From Sedimenticola sp. (GTDB lineage Bacteria; Pseudomonadota; Gammaproteobacteria; Chromatiales; Chromatiaceae), in NCBI GenBank assembly GCA_030619405.1, contig JAUXBK010000036.1, positions 1 through 15,321 of the forward strand: a DNA stretch of 15,321 bases, given 5' to 3'. Below are positions 5,549-12,963 of this stretch, in pieces. The notes beneath the pieces are model-generated. The model had not been told where the DNA came from. It searched no databases and saw nothing but the letters and a program-made list of their open reading frames with translations. Positions within the stretch are counted from its first letter, which is position 1. Each line of letters opens with the position of its first letter. The position numbers and the translations under genes are program-made.

Positions 5549-7258
5549 TTATTCCTGTTCTTCCGCCACGGGTTTTTCAGTATGCGCTTCCGCTTTGCCG
5601 GCTGCCTGCCGGCGGGCATCGGCCTGATCGATCTGCCGTTGCTGGGCCTCGGTCAGCTGCCTGGTGTTCCTGGGTGTGGCTCCCTCGGCGGCGAGCCGGG
5701 CTTTTTTTTCTGCCGCCCGTTTCATGGCGGCCTCGATCGCGGCCTGTTTCGGGTCAGGGGCGCCGGTCTTCGCCTTGCCGGCCGGTTTTTTTGCCAGCAC
5801 TGCCTTCTTCTTTTTCAGCCGTGCCTGTTTCTCCGCCTCCTTGCGTGCCAGCCGGGCAAGGCGGGCCTCGTGGCGTTTGCGTGCCTGTTCCGCCTTGCGT
5901 TTCTCCTGCTCCTGGGCCCAGATCTCGTTTTTCGCAGAGCGGTAATACTGTACCAGCGGGATGTGGGACGGGCAGACATGGGAACAGCAGCCGCATTCGA
6001 TGCAGTCAAACAGGTTGTACTCCTGCGCCTTCTCCAGGTCTTTGGCCCGGGCGTACCAATAGAGCTGCTGTGGCAGGAGGCGCACCGGACAGACCGAGGC
6101 GCACTGGCCGCAGCGAATGCAGGGCAGGGCCGGGCCCGGGTCGGGGGACTCTGCAGCACTGGCCGCCAGCAGGCAGTTGGATGCCTTGACGATGGGTGAG
6201 CTGTCATCGTGCAGGGTGAAGCCCATCATCGGACCACCCATGATCAACCGCGAGATCCGGCCGCTATAGCCGCCAGTCTGCTCGATCAGTTCCACCACCG
6301 GTGTCCCGATCAGTGCCTCCAGGTTGCAGGGTTCGCCGACCCCTTCCCCGGTGACCGTGACGTAGCGGGAGATCAGCGGCCTTCCCTGCAGCACCGCATC
6401 CGCCACCGCCGCTGCCGTACCTACGTTGTTGCAGACGATGCCAATGCTGGCGGGGATGCTGCTGGAGGGTACCTCCTCGCCGGTCAGCACCCGGATCAGC
6501 TGTTTTTCGCCCCCGCTCGGGTAGAGGGTGGGGATGGAGATCACTTCCATCCCTTCCTGGCCCGAGCTGGCTACCGCCCGGGTCATCTCGGTGACAGCCT
6601 CGGGTTTGTTGTCCTCGATGCCGATCAGACAGCTCTTTGCCCCCGTCAGGTGGCGCAGTATGGCAATCCCCGCCACCACCTGCTCTGCCCGTTCCCGCAT
6701 CAGCATGTCGTCGCAGGTGATACAGGGCTCACACTCGGCGCCGTTGATGATCAGGGTATGGACCGGTTGCCGGGGATCGAGCTTGACGCTGGTGGGAAAG
6801 GCGGCGCCACCCAGGCCAACGATGCCCGCGTCACGGATGCGCTGACGCAGCGTTGCCGGGTCCCGGGTGCTGAAATCCATGATCGGCTCCGGCAGTTCAC
6901 CCCATTGGTCCAGGCCATCGGTCTCAATCACGATACAGTGGGCGGGCAGGCCGGAGGGGTGGGGGACCGGGTGCTCCCCGATCTCGATCACGGTACCCGA
7001 GCTGGGGGCGTGTATGGGTACGCTGATCAGACCCTGCGCCCGCGCAATCACATCGCCCTTGAGTACCCGGTCGCCGACCGCCACCGTTGGGTGGGCCGGT
7101 TCCCCAATGTGTTGCTGCAGGGGCAGGATCAGCCGTTTCGGCAGGGCCGCCGCCCGTGCCGGGCGGCCGTTGGACTGGGTCTTGTTGTCCGGCAGGTGCA
7201 GTCCGCCGTGAAATCGGTACAGTTTGTGGTGGCTGTTGCTGGGGGAGGGGTAGTGCAT
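5549..7258 (-). CDS. rsxC: Rnf/Rsx electron transport complex subunit C (NADH/FMN and Fe-S subunit)
   Basis: A 569-residue peripheral subunit that exchanges electrons with NADH through FMN and passes them to Fe-S clusters. An N-terminal barrel-sandwich region (VGDRVLKGDVIARAQG, near residues 61-76) precedes the flavin/NADH domain with GIVGLGGAAFPTSVKL (145-160) and INGAECEPCITCDD (171-184). Two 4Fe-4S sites follow: C380, C383, C386, C390 and C419, C422, C425, C429. From residue about 441 on, the tail is rich in Lys, Ala, Arg and Glu and probably forms a long helix. The E. coli protein has a much longer repeat tail (about 740 residues in total), so this one is shorter, as in many relatives. 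It lies 6 bp after rsxB. Confidence 0.97.
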   Translation of the reverse strand: MHYPSPSNSHHKLYRFHGGLHLPDNKTQSNGRPARAAALPKRLILPLQQHIGEPAHPTVAVGDRVLKGDVIARAQGLISVPIHAPSSGTVIEIGEHPVPHPSGLPAHCIVIETDGLDQWGELPEPIMDFSTRDPATLRQRIRDAGIVGLGGAAFPTSVKLDPRQPVHTLIINGAECEPCITCDDMLMRERAEQVVAGIAILRHLTGAKSCLIGIEDNKPEAVTEMTRAVASSGQEGMEVISIPTLYPSGGEKQLIRVLTGEEVPSSSIPASIGIVCNNVGTAAAVADAVLQGRPLISRYVTVTGEGVGEPCNLEALIGTPVVELIEQTGGYSGRISRLIMGGPMMGFTLHDDSSPIVKASNCLLAASAAESPDPGPALPCIRCGQCASVCPVRLLPQQLYWYARAKDLEKAQEYNLFDCIECGCCSHVCPSHIPLVQYYRSAKNEIWAQEQEKRKAEQARKRHEARLARLARKEAEKQARLKKKKAVLAKKPAGKAKTGAPDPKQAAIEAAMKRAAEKKARLAAEGATPRNTRQLTEAQQRQIDQADARRQAAGKAEAHTEKPVAEEQE

Positions 7259-7264
7259 GGCGTA

Positions 7265-7843
7265 TCAACCCGTCGCCAGAGTGGCATCGGCGGTGGGTCG
7301 CTCCTGCTCCGGCTCCGACGGGAGCGGCCATTTCCAGTGTGTGATGTCCTCCGGGAGCGGCTGCATGTGAATACATTCGACCGGACAGGGGGGCATGCAG
7401 AGTTCGCAGCCGGTGCATTCGCTGGCGATCACCGTATGCATCTGCTTTGCCGCGCCGAGGATGGCATCCACCGGGCAGGCCTGGATGCAGAGGGTGCAGC
7501 CGATGCACTCCTGCTCATCGATCACGGCGACCGCCTTCGGTTTCTGTGCCGCGGCCTCGTCATCCAGCGGTATCGGGTCCTTACCCAGCAGCTCGGCCAG
7601 AGCCAGCATGGTGGTTTCCCCCCCTGGGGGGCAACGGTTGATCTCTGCCTCGCCGTTGGCGATGGCCTCGGCGTACGGGTGGCACCCCGGGTAGCCGCAC
7701 TGCCCACACTGAGTCTGGGGCAGCAGCGTCTCGATCTTGTCGACGATGGGGTCACCCTCCACCCGAAAGCGGATGGCGGCATAGCCCAGCAGCAGTCCGA
7801 AGCCGAGGGCGAGCGCCGAGATAGTGACGATGGCGATCAGCAT
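7265..7843 (-). CDS. rsxB: Rnf/Rsx electron transport complex subunit B (ferredoxin-like)
   Basis: A 192-residue membrane-anchored iron-sulfur subunit, the entry or exit point for ferredoxin electrons. It has an N-terminal membrane helix (residues 1-25), then a 4Fe-4S domain with C46, C49, C54 and C71 (QCGQCGYPGCHPYAEA), and two ferredoxin clusters with C113/C116/C119/C123 and C143/C146/C149/C153. The ending DITHWKWPLP is typical, followed by a short acidic tail. The frame is open to 7882, overlapping rsxA, but the ATG at 7843 gives the family start MLIAIVTISALALGFG and leaves a GAGG ribosome-binding site upstream. The stop of rsxA is 16 bp before this start. Confidence 0.95.
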   Translation of the reverse strand: MLIAIVTISALALGFGLLLGYAAIRFRVEGDPIVDKIETLLPQTQCGQCGYPGCHPYAEAIANGEAEINRCPPGGETTMLALAELLGKDPIPLDDEAAAQKPKAVAVIDEQECIGCTLCIQACPVDAILGAAKQMHTVIASECTGCELCMPPCPVECIHMQPLPEDITHWKWPLPSEPEQERPTADATLATG

Positions 7844-7859
7844 GCTGCGACGGCGTCCC

Positions 7860-8441
7860 TCAGCCCGAGACCAGGCCGGCAAAGCCCATGAATGCCATGG
7901 ACATGAGACCGGCGGTGATCAGGGCAATGGCATTGCCCTGGAACAGATTGGGGACATCGGCCACCGCCACCCGCTCCCGGACCGCTGCAAACAGCACCAG
8001 TACCAGGGAAAAACCGGTGGCTGCACCAAAGCCGTAGAGCGCCGATTCAATGAACCCGTGCCGTTCCTGAACGTTGAGCAGGGCGACGCCCAGTACCGCG
8101 CAGTTGGTGGTGATCAGGGGCAGGAATATACCCAGCAGCTGGTACAGCAGCGGACTGGTTTTGTGCATCACCATTTCGGTGAACTGCACCACCACCGCGA
8201 TCACAAGGATGAAGGCGATGGTGCGCAGGTACTCCAGCCCCAGCGGCACCAGCAGGTACTCGTTGACCAGGTAGCTGCAGACGGAGGAGAGGGTGAGCAC
8301 GAAGGTGGTTGCCAGCCCCATGCCGATGGCCGTCTCCAGCTTGCGAGAGACCCCCATGAACGGGCACAGACCCAGAAACTTCACCAGTACGAAGTTGTTG
8401 ACCAGTACGGTGCTGATCAGGATCAGGGCGTATTCTTTCAT
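7860..8441 (-). CDS. rsxA: Rnf/Rsx electron transport complex subunit A
   Basis: A 193-residue membrane protein with about six hydrophobic helices, the structural partner of RsxE. The two half-site motifs are VLVKFLGLCPFMGVSRK with C26 and LPLITTNCAVLGVALLN with C114, equivalent to the membrane Fe-S ligands of the family. The start MKEYALILISTVLVNNFVL is the normal one. It is the first rsx gene and lies 97 bp after metG on the same strand. Hairpin-forming repeats occupy that gap, and I found no convincing promoter there. The operon may therefore be read partly from upstream of metG. Confidence 0.97.
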   Translation of the reverse strand: MKEYALILISTVLVNNFVLVKFLGLCPFMGVSRKLETAIGMGLATTFVLTLSSVCSYLVNEYLLVPLGLEYLRTIAFILVIAVVVQFTEMVMHKTSPLLYQLLGIFLPLITTNCAVLGVALLNVQERHGFIESALYGFGAATGFSLVLVLFAAVRERVAVADVPNLFQGNAIALITAGLMSMAFMGFAGLVSG

Positions 8442-8473
8442 GGCTGGTTCAGACCCCGGTTCCTATAGCATCT

Positions 8474-8520
8474 GGTTCTCGCACTCTGCGTGGGAACCGT
8501 CCACCGGGCGCTCTGCGCCC
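8474..8520. repeat. Double-hairpin repeat between metG and rsxA
   Basis: The first hairpin pairs GGTTCTCGCAC (8474-8484) with GCGTGGGAACC (8488-8498), allowing wobble pairs and one mismatch. The second is perfect: GGGCGC (8506-8511), TCT loop, GCGCCC (8515-8520). This GTGGGAACC...CTCTGCG pattern belongs to a dispersed repeat type I recall from several gammaproteobacteria. There is no T-run, so it is unlikely to be a full terminator, but it could reduce read-through or protect mRNA ends between metG and the rsx operon. Confidence 0.65.
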
Positions 8521-8538
8521 CGCCTCGAAGCACCTGAC

Positions 8539-10587
8539 TCATTTCACCCGCATCCCCGGTCTGGCGCCTGAATCCGGGCTGAGGATAAACAGCTCGCTGC
8601 CCCCCGGCCCGGCGGCCAGCACCATCCCTTCCGAGACGCCGAAACGCATCTTTCTCGGCGCCAGGTTGGCCACCATCACTGTCAGCCTGCCCGCCAGCTG
8701 TTCCGGCTCATAGGCGGACTTGATGCCGGCAAAGACATTGCGGGTCTCGCCGCCCAGATCCAGAGTGAGCTGCAGCAGCTTGTCGGCACCCTCCACCCGG
8801 CTGGCCTGCACGATCTTTACGATCCGCAGATCCACCCGGGCGAAGTCCGGATATTCGATGGTGTCGCTGATCGGGTCTGCCGTCAACTCGTTCGAAGCGG
8901 GCTCCGGTGAGTCGGCCGCCTGTTTTTCCAGATCCTGTTTCGAGGCCTCCACCATGGCGTCGATCTGCTTGCTCTCGACCCGGGTCATCAGCGGTTTGAA
9001 CTTGGCAATCTCATGGTCCGCCAGCGGCTGTGTCAGGTCCGTCCAGGCGAGGGGGGGAATCTTGAGGAATGCCTCCGCCTTTTCCGCTGTCGCCGGCAGG
9101 ATCGGCCGCAGATAGCCGATCAGTACCCGGAACAGGTTGATCCCCATGGAGCAGACCTGGTGCAGATCCTGCTCCCGGCCCGCCTCTTTGGCAATCACCC
9201 AGGGCTTCTTCTCGTCGATATACTGATTGGCGCGGTCGGCAAGTGCCATGATCTCCCGTACCGCATGACTGAACTCACGCTGTTCGTAGTGCTCTGCGAT
9301 GGGTCGCCCTGCCTGTGCGAACGCATCGAACAGGGCTGGTTCCGATACCTGTTCCGAGAGGCGGTTGTCGAAGCGCTTGCGCAGAAAACCGGCGCAACGG
9401 CTGGCGATGTTGACCACCTTGCCCACCAGATCCGAGTTGACCCGGGCGCTGAAGTCCTCCAGATTGAGGTCGATGTCCTCCACCCCGGCCCCCAGTTTGG
9501 CCGCGAAGTAGTAGCGCAGGTACTCCGGGTTGAGATTGTCCAGGTAGGTGCGGGCCTTGATGAAAGTGCCCCGGGACTTGGACATTTTCTGCCCGTCGAC
9601 GGTCAGGAACCCGTGCGCGAAGATGGCTGTGGGGGTGCGGAAACCGGCCCCGTGGAGCATGGCGGGCCAGAACAGGGCGTGAAAATAGATGATGTCCTTG
9701 CCGATGAAGTGGTACAGCTCGGTGTCCGAGTCCCGGGACCAGAAGGTGTCGAACTCCAACCCCTCGGTGCGATCGCAGAGGTTGCGGAAACTGGCCATAT
9801 AGCCGATGGGGGCGTCCAGCCAGACATAGAAGAATTTGCCCGGGTGATCCGGTATCTCGAAGCCGAAGTAGGGGGCATCCCGGGAGATGTCCCACGCCTG
9901 CAAGCCGGCCTGGAACCACTCATCCAGCTTGTTCGCTACCTCCGCCTGCAGGTGGCCACCGCGGGTCCACTCCTTCAGCATCGCTTCGAAATCACCCAGC
10001 CGGAAGAAGTAGTGTTCTGACTCCTTCTGTACCGGCGTGGCGCCCGAGACCACGGAGACCGGGTTTTTCAGCTCTCCCGGAGAGTAACTGGCGCCACAGG
10101 CTTCACAGTTGTCGCCGTATTGATCTCCATCGCCGCATTTTGGGCATTCGCCCTTGATGAACCGGTCCGGCAGAAACATCTCTTCCTTCGGGTCGAAGGC
10201 CTGGGTGATGGTGCGACGGGCGATGTGTCCCGCATCCCGGTTGCGCTCGTAGATGGTGTTGGCGTAGAAGCGGTTTTCTTCGGAATGGGTGGAGTGGTAG
10301 TTGTCGAAGTCGACCCGGAACGCGGCGAAATCCGCTGTGTGCTCATCCGCCACCCGGGCGATCAGCTGCTCCGGGGTGATCCCCTCCTGGCGGGCGCGCA
10401 GCATGATAGGCGTGCCGTGGGCGTCATCGGCGCAGACATAGATGCACTGGCTGCCCGACATCTTCTGGTAGCGGACCCAGATATCGGTCTGAATGTACTC
10501 AACCAGATGCCCGATGTGGATAGGTCCGTTGGCGTAGGGGAGGGCGCTGGTTACCAGAATCTTTCTTTTTCTTGTGGTGTCATTCAT
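8539..10587 (-). CDS. metG: Methionyl-tRNA synthetase
   Basis: Charges methionine tRNAs for initiation and elongation. The 682-residue protein has the class I signatures PYANGPIHIGHL (HIGH at 24-27) and DGQKMSKSRG (KMSKS at 334-338). The zinc knuckle of the connective region has C148, C151, C161 and C164. The anticodon-binding helical domain follows, and after a polar linker (about residues 545-575) comes the C-terminal tRNA-binding EMAP/Trbp111-like domain from YPDFARVDLRIVKIV to the end. This is the full dimeric form found in E. coli. The ATG at 10587 gives the normal start, although no strong ribosome-binding site precedes it. It is divergent from apbC, as in many gammaproteobacteria. Confidence 0.98.
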   Translation of the reverse strand: MNDTTRKRKILVTSALPYANGPIHIGHLVEYIQTDIWVRYQKMSGSQCIYVCADDAHGTPIMLRARQEGITPEQLIARVADEHTADFAAFRVDFDNYHSTHSEENRFYANTIYERNRDAGHIARRTITQAFDPKEEMFLPDRFIKGECPKCGDGDQYGDNCEACGASYSPGELKNPVSVVSGATPVQKESEHYFFRLGDFEAMLKEWTRGGHLQAEVANKLDEWFQAGLQAWDISRDAPYFGFEIPDHPGKFFYVWLDAPIGYMASFRNLCDRTEGLEFDTFWSRDSDTELYHFIGKDIIYFHALFWPAMLHGAGFRTPTAIFAHGFLTVDGQKMSKSRGTFIKARTYLDNLNPEYLRYYFAAKLGAGVEDIDLNLEDFSARVNSDLVGKVVNIASRCAGFLRKRFDNRLSEQVSEPALFDAFAQAGRPIAEHYEQREFSHAVREIMALADRANQYIDEKKPWVIAKEAGREQDLHQVCSMGINLFRVLIGYLRPILPATAEKAEAFLKIPPLAWTDLTQPLADHEIAKFKPLMTRVESKQIDAMVEASKQDLEKQAADSPEPASNELTADPISDTIEYPDFARVDLRIVKIVQASRVEGADKLLQLTLDLGGETRNVFAGIKSAYEPEQLAGRLTVMVANLAPRKMRFGVSEGMVLAAGPGGSELFILSPDSGARPGMRVK

Positions 10588-10653
10588 CGTGTCGGGCCGC
10601 GGGTGGTTGGGGTGCTTCAGATCAGGGATGTTTGAAAAAATCTAAACGGTAGA

Positions 10654-10662
10654 ATTATCCCA
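10654..10662 (-). promoter_or_regulatory. Possible extended -10 promoter for metG
   Basis: On the minus strand TGGGATAAT matches the extended -10 form TGnTATAAT with one change. It lies 67 bp upstream of the metG ATG. A TTGCAA word occurs upstream but at a spacing of only 13, too short for a normal -35, so this promoter would depend on the extended -10. Confidence 0.35.
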
Positions 10663-10673
10663 TAGGAGGTTCT

Positions 10674-10723
10674 TGCAAAATACCCCTCTCCCGCTGGCCT
10701 TCTCCCTCAAGGGAAGGGGATTG
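10674..10723. repeat. CCCCTCTCCC-type inverted repeat in the metG-apbC gap
   Basis: The segment carries ACCCCTCTCCC and, inverted, AGGGAAGGGGATTGAAG, around a central CTTCTCCCTCAAGGG. It resembles the inner arms of the palindrome at 12059-12147 (AATCCCCTCTCC, CAGGGAGA), so both probably belong to one loose repeat family. It lies upstream of the metG promoter candidate and upstream of the apbC promoter. Confidence 0.45.
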
Positions 10724-10757
10724 AAGAATTTTGCCAGAGCCTCATATAGATATTTTT

Positions 10758-10794
10758 TTCTTCGTGCTCTTCGTGGTGAGTTTCTTTCCACATT
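10758..10794 (+). repeat. Third copy of the TTCGTGCTCTTCGTGG composite repeat
   Basis: TTCTTCGTGCTCTTCGTGGT followed by GA is at 10758-10779, then 8 bases, then CCACATT (10788-10794). The copy at 2832-2886 (read on the minus strand) shows the same order with the same 8-base spacer, which indicates that the repeat unit is longer than the TTCGTG word alone. It lacks the inserted CGTGCTTCG of the other copies. Confidence 0.75.
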
Positions 10795-10843
10795 AAGCTT
10801 GCTGCATTTTGACACAGCCGGGGGTAAAAACCGAGCAATTTGG

Positions 10844-10872
10844 TTGGGAATGAAAAAAAAATGGTGTAGAAT
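10844..10872 (+). promoter_or_regulatory. Sigma-70-type promoter for apbC
   Basis: TTGGGA (10844-10849) and TAGAAT (10867-10872) are separated by exactly 17 bases, with four of six and five of six consensus matches. Transcription would start near 10879, leaving a leader of about 53 bases before the apbC start codon. Confidence 0.7.
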
Positions 10873-10931
10873 GCCGACCAATACTCCCCGGTCCCGCTAT
10901 CGGGACCCTGATACATTGGCTGGAGAAAGAG

Positions 10932-12023
10932 ATGGCAGAAGTGACGAAAGAGCTGGTTGAGAAGGCGATTGCACAGTACCAGGAGCCACACCTCGGCAAA
11001 GACCTGGTGAGTGCCAAGTGCATCAAGGGTATCGAGATCGACGGTGAGCAGGTCAAGGTCGAGATCGAGCTGGGCTTCCCTGCCAACGGAATTCTCGACC
11101 AGGTTGCGGACGAGGTGAAACAGGCGGTCGAGTCCGTGGACGGCGTCTCCAGTGCCGAGGTGGAGGCAGGCTGGAAAGTGGTTGCCCACTCGGTGCAGAA
11201 GTCGTTGAAACCTATCGACAATGTGAAGAACATCATCGCCGTCGCTTCCGGCAAAGGTGGGGTAGGCAAGTCCACTACTGCCGTCAACCTGGCCCTGGCC
11301 CTGGCAGCCGAGGGTGCGCGGGTCGGTATTCTCGATGCGGACATCTACGGCCCGTCCCAGCCGCGCATGCTGGGTGTCTCCGGCCAGCCGGAGTCGAAGG
11401 ACGGCAAGACCCTGGAGCCGATCGAGAACTACGGCATTCAGGCCATGTCCATCGGTTTCCTGATCGATGAGGAGACGCCCATGATCTGGCGTGGGCCCAT
11501 GGTCACCCAGGCCCTGGAACAACTGCTCAATGACACCAACTGGGACAAACTGGATTACCTGGTCATCGACCTCCCCCCGGGCACCGGTGACACTCAGCTG
11601 ACCCTGGCCCAGAAGGTACCGGTCTCCGGTGCCATCATAGTCACCACCCCTCAGGACATCGCCCTGCTGGATGCCCGCAAGGGTTTCAAGATGTTCGAGA
11701 AGGTCGAGGTGCCGATACTGGGGATCGTGGAGAACATGAGCACCTACATCTGCTCCCAGTGTGGTAATGAAGAGCACATCTTCGGTGAAGGGGGCGGCGG
11801 CCGCATGGCCGAACAGTACGGCGTGGATTTCCTCGGTGCCCTGCCACTGGACATCCGTATCCGGGAAGAGACCGACAGCGGCAAGCCGACGGTGGTGGCC
11901 GAGCCGGAAGCACGCATCTCTCAGATCTACCGGGATATCGCCCGCAACGCCGCGGCGAAACTGGCGCTTCAGGCCAAGAGCTATGCGGCGAAGTTCCCTA
12001 ATATCGTGATCCAGAACAACTAA
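10932..12023 (+). CDS. apbC: Iron-sulfur cluster carrier protein ApbC/Mrp
   Basis: A cytosolic P-loop ATPase of the Mrp/NBP35 family that binds and transfers Fe-S clusters to target proteins. Its 363 residues comprise an N-terminal MIP18-like (DUF59) domain (about 1-88) and a ParA-like ATPase domain. The latter has the deviant Walker A ASGKGGVGKST (G107-S114), DADIYGPSQP, and the switch region DYLVIDLPPGTGDTQL. The cluster-binding pair C274-x2-C277 lies in NMSTYICSQCGNEEHIFGEG. The ATG at 10932 follows GGAG (10922-10925) at good spacing. It is read away from metG. An Fe-S carrier beside an Fe-S-rich rsx/nth block is functionally fitting, but the pairing with metG is a general gammaproteobacterial arrangement. 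Confidence 0.97.
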   Translation: MAEVTKELVEKAIAQYQEPHLGKDLVSAKCIKGIEIDGEQVKVEIELGFPANGILDQVADEVKQAVESVDGVSSAEVEAGWKVVAHSVQKSLKPIDNVKNIIAVASGKGGVGKSTTAVNLALALAAEGARVGILDADIYGPSQPRMLGVSGQPESKDGKTLEPIENYGIQAMSIGFLIDEETPMIWRGPMVTQALEQLLNDTNWDKLDYLVIDLPPGTGDTQLTLAQKVPVSGAIIVTTPQDIALLDARKGFKMFEKVEVPILGIVENMSTYICSQCGNEEHIFGEGGGGRMAEQYGVDFLGALPLDIRIREETDSGKPTVVAEPEARISQIYRDIARNAAAKLALQAKSYAAKFPNIVIQNN

Positions 12024-12033
12024 CGCATATCAA

Positions 12034-12176
12034 CGTAACCGTTCAGCCCCCCCTCCTCAAATCCCCTCTCCTTCAGGGAGACGACTCCATGGATGGAGGA
12101 GGTAGAGCGACGCAGGATGCCAAAGCCGAGGGTTAGGGAGAGGGGTTCAAAACGGCAGGGGGAGTGAACGGTAACG
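12034..12176. repeat. Nested ~140-bp palindromic repeat at the end of the decayed locus
   Basis: Outer arms: CGTAACCGTTCAGCCCCCC (from 12034) and GGGGGAGTGAACGGTAACG (12158-12176), reverse complements with a few differences. Inner arms: CCCCTCTCC (within 12059-12071) and GGAGAGGGG (12137-12145). The centre holds CTCCATGGATGGAG. It starts 10 bp after the apbC stop, and its right edge is exactly where the phospholipase D-like reading frame loses its family sequence, so it is either an insertion or the relic of a deletion junction. There is no coding content. Confidence 0.7.
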
Positions 12177-12562
12177 GCTCGATGACACCCGCCTTGCCAT
12201 GGAGAAAGCCGCAGACGCTATCCGGTGCTACTCGCACTGCCTGGCCATGTTTCTCCAGAAAACTATCCAGTCTGCGATAGTGGTCCCGATTCAACAGCGC
12301 TTCGGCCTCCAGGCCTTGCTCGTTCCAGCGGCCGACCATCTTCGATTCGCGCAGTTGGGCAACCTTGAGGTCAGCAGGGTGGATGTCTACATTGCAGACG
12401 ATCTTTACCTCAGGGATCGCCTCAAGTAGTTGTCGCCACCTCAAACAGTGAGCTGGTGAAGTAACCGGCGATGCGCTTGTAGCTTCTGGCGCCCTTCAGA
12501 TGCTCCAGCAGAAAGGAGTGATCGAGGCGATGGGTGCGGGAGGAGAAGCGGCGGATGGCCAT
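12133..12562 (-). pseudogene. Phospholipase D-like protein, N-terminal fragment, frameshifted and truncated
   Basis: From ATG 12562 the frame reads MAIRRFSSRTHRLDHSFLLE, then KRIAGYFTSSLFEVA, and stops at 12422. The next frame resumes at about 12440 with QLLEAIPEVKIVCNVDIHPADL and runs through GRWNEQGLEAEALL, RRLDSFLEKHGQAVRVAP and CGFLHGKAGVI. The two halves join if a single base is removed near 12440. The HxK of the PLD motif (HGK) is visible, but the protein ends right after it. The last 15 residues and the TAA come from the palindromic repeat. From memory, such N-termini open PLD-like proteins, often with helicase domains, in DUF1156 methyltransferase defence loci. The start is 3 bp after the stop of the preceding frame, so it was an operon member. 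It cannot be functional as it stands. Confidence 0.75.
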
Positions 12563-12565
12563 CTT

Positions 12566-12963
12566 CTACGACTTGTGAGATCGTGGCTTGACGCCGCCCT
12601 TGCGGCCCAGCCCAAAGCCAACCCGGTAGAGATCGGGCATATCGATCCGGCCATCCCTGCGCTCTTCGAAGATGCCAAGGCGCAGCAGATCTTCACGCAC
12701 GCCGAGCCAGCCGCATTCAATGTGTTGCGGGGGCAGGCGGTCACCGGCAAGGAGGTCGCTCGAACCATTTGGAAATTTCTCATCCCAGCGTTCCAGAATA
12801 GCGTCGAAGGCTACAGGGACCGTCAAACCACTCAGGGGTCGAAGAACGATAGGCACCCATGAATAATCTTCGGCCAGCTCATTGACGCGGATTTCCGAGG
12901 CCTTCTGCACTCCTCCCATGCAGGTCGTGTCGCACCCAAGTCAGCTCGGCCTTGGTGGCCAAC
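12566..12963 (-). pseudogene. C-terminal remnant of a defence-locus protein fused to the methyltransferase fragment
   Basis: The sequence after the methyltransferase remnant reads LATKAELTWVRHDLHG in one frame and GVQKASEIRVNELAEDYSWV in the next. One extra base at about 12915-12919 separates them, where the DNA has GGGAGG and GGAGG would restore the frame. It continues with PIVLRPLSGLTVPVAFDAIL and ends with a striking block, DGRIDMPDLYRVGFGLGRKG, then GVKP. I do not recognise the family with certainty; the block looks like the end of a large ATPase-type protein from methyltransferase-linked loci. Its N-terminal part is missing, apparently by a deletion that joined it to the methyltransferase gene near 12963. 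It is followed after 3 bp by the PLD-like gene. Confidence 0.5.

Noticed and set aside
6209..7891. 560-residue plus-strand open frame
   Set aside because: It is antisense to rsxC and rsxB, which have complete cofactor motifs; it is low in recognisable domains and is a by-product of high GC.
10673..10678. TTGCAA as a -35 box for metG
   Set aside because: Only 13 bases separate it from the GATAAT element, too short for a normal sigma-70 promoter.
12500..12862. 120-residue plus-strand frame
   Set aside because: Antisense to the remnant block whose minus-strand reading makes far better protein sequence.
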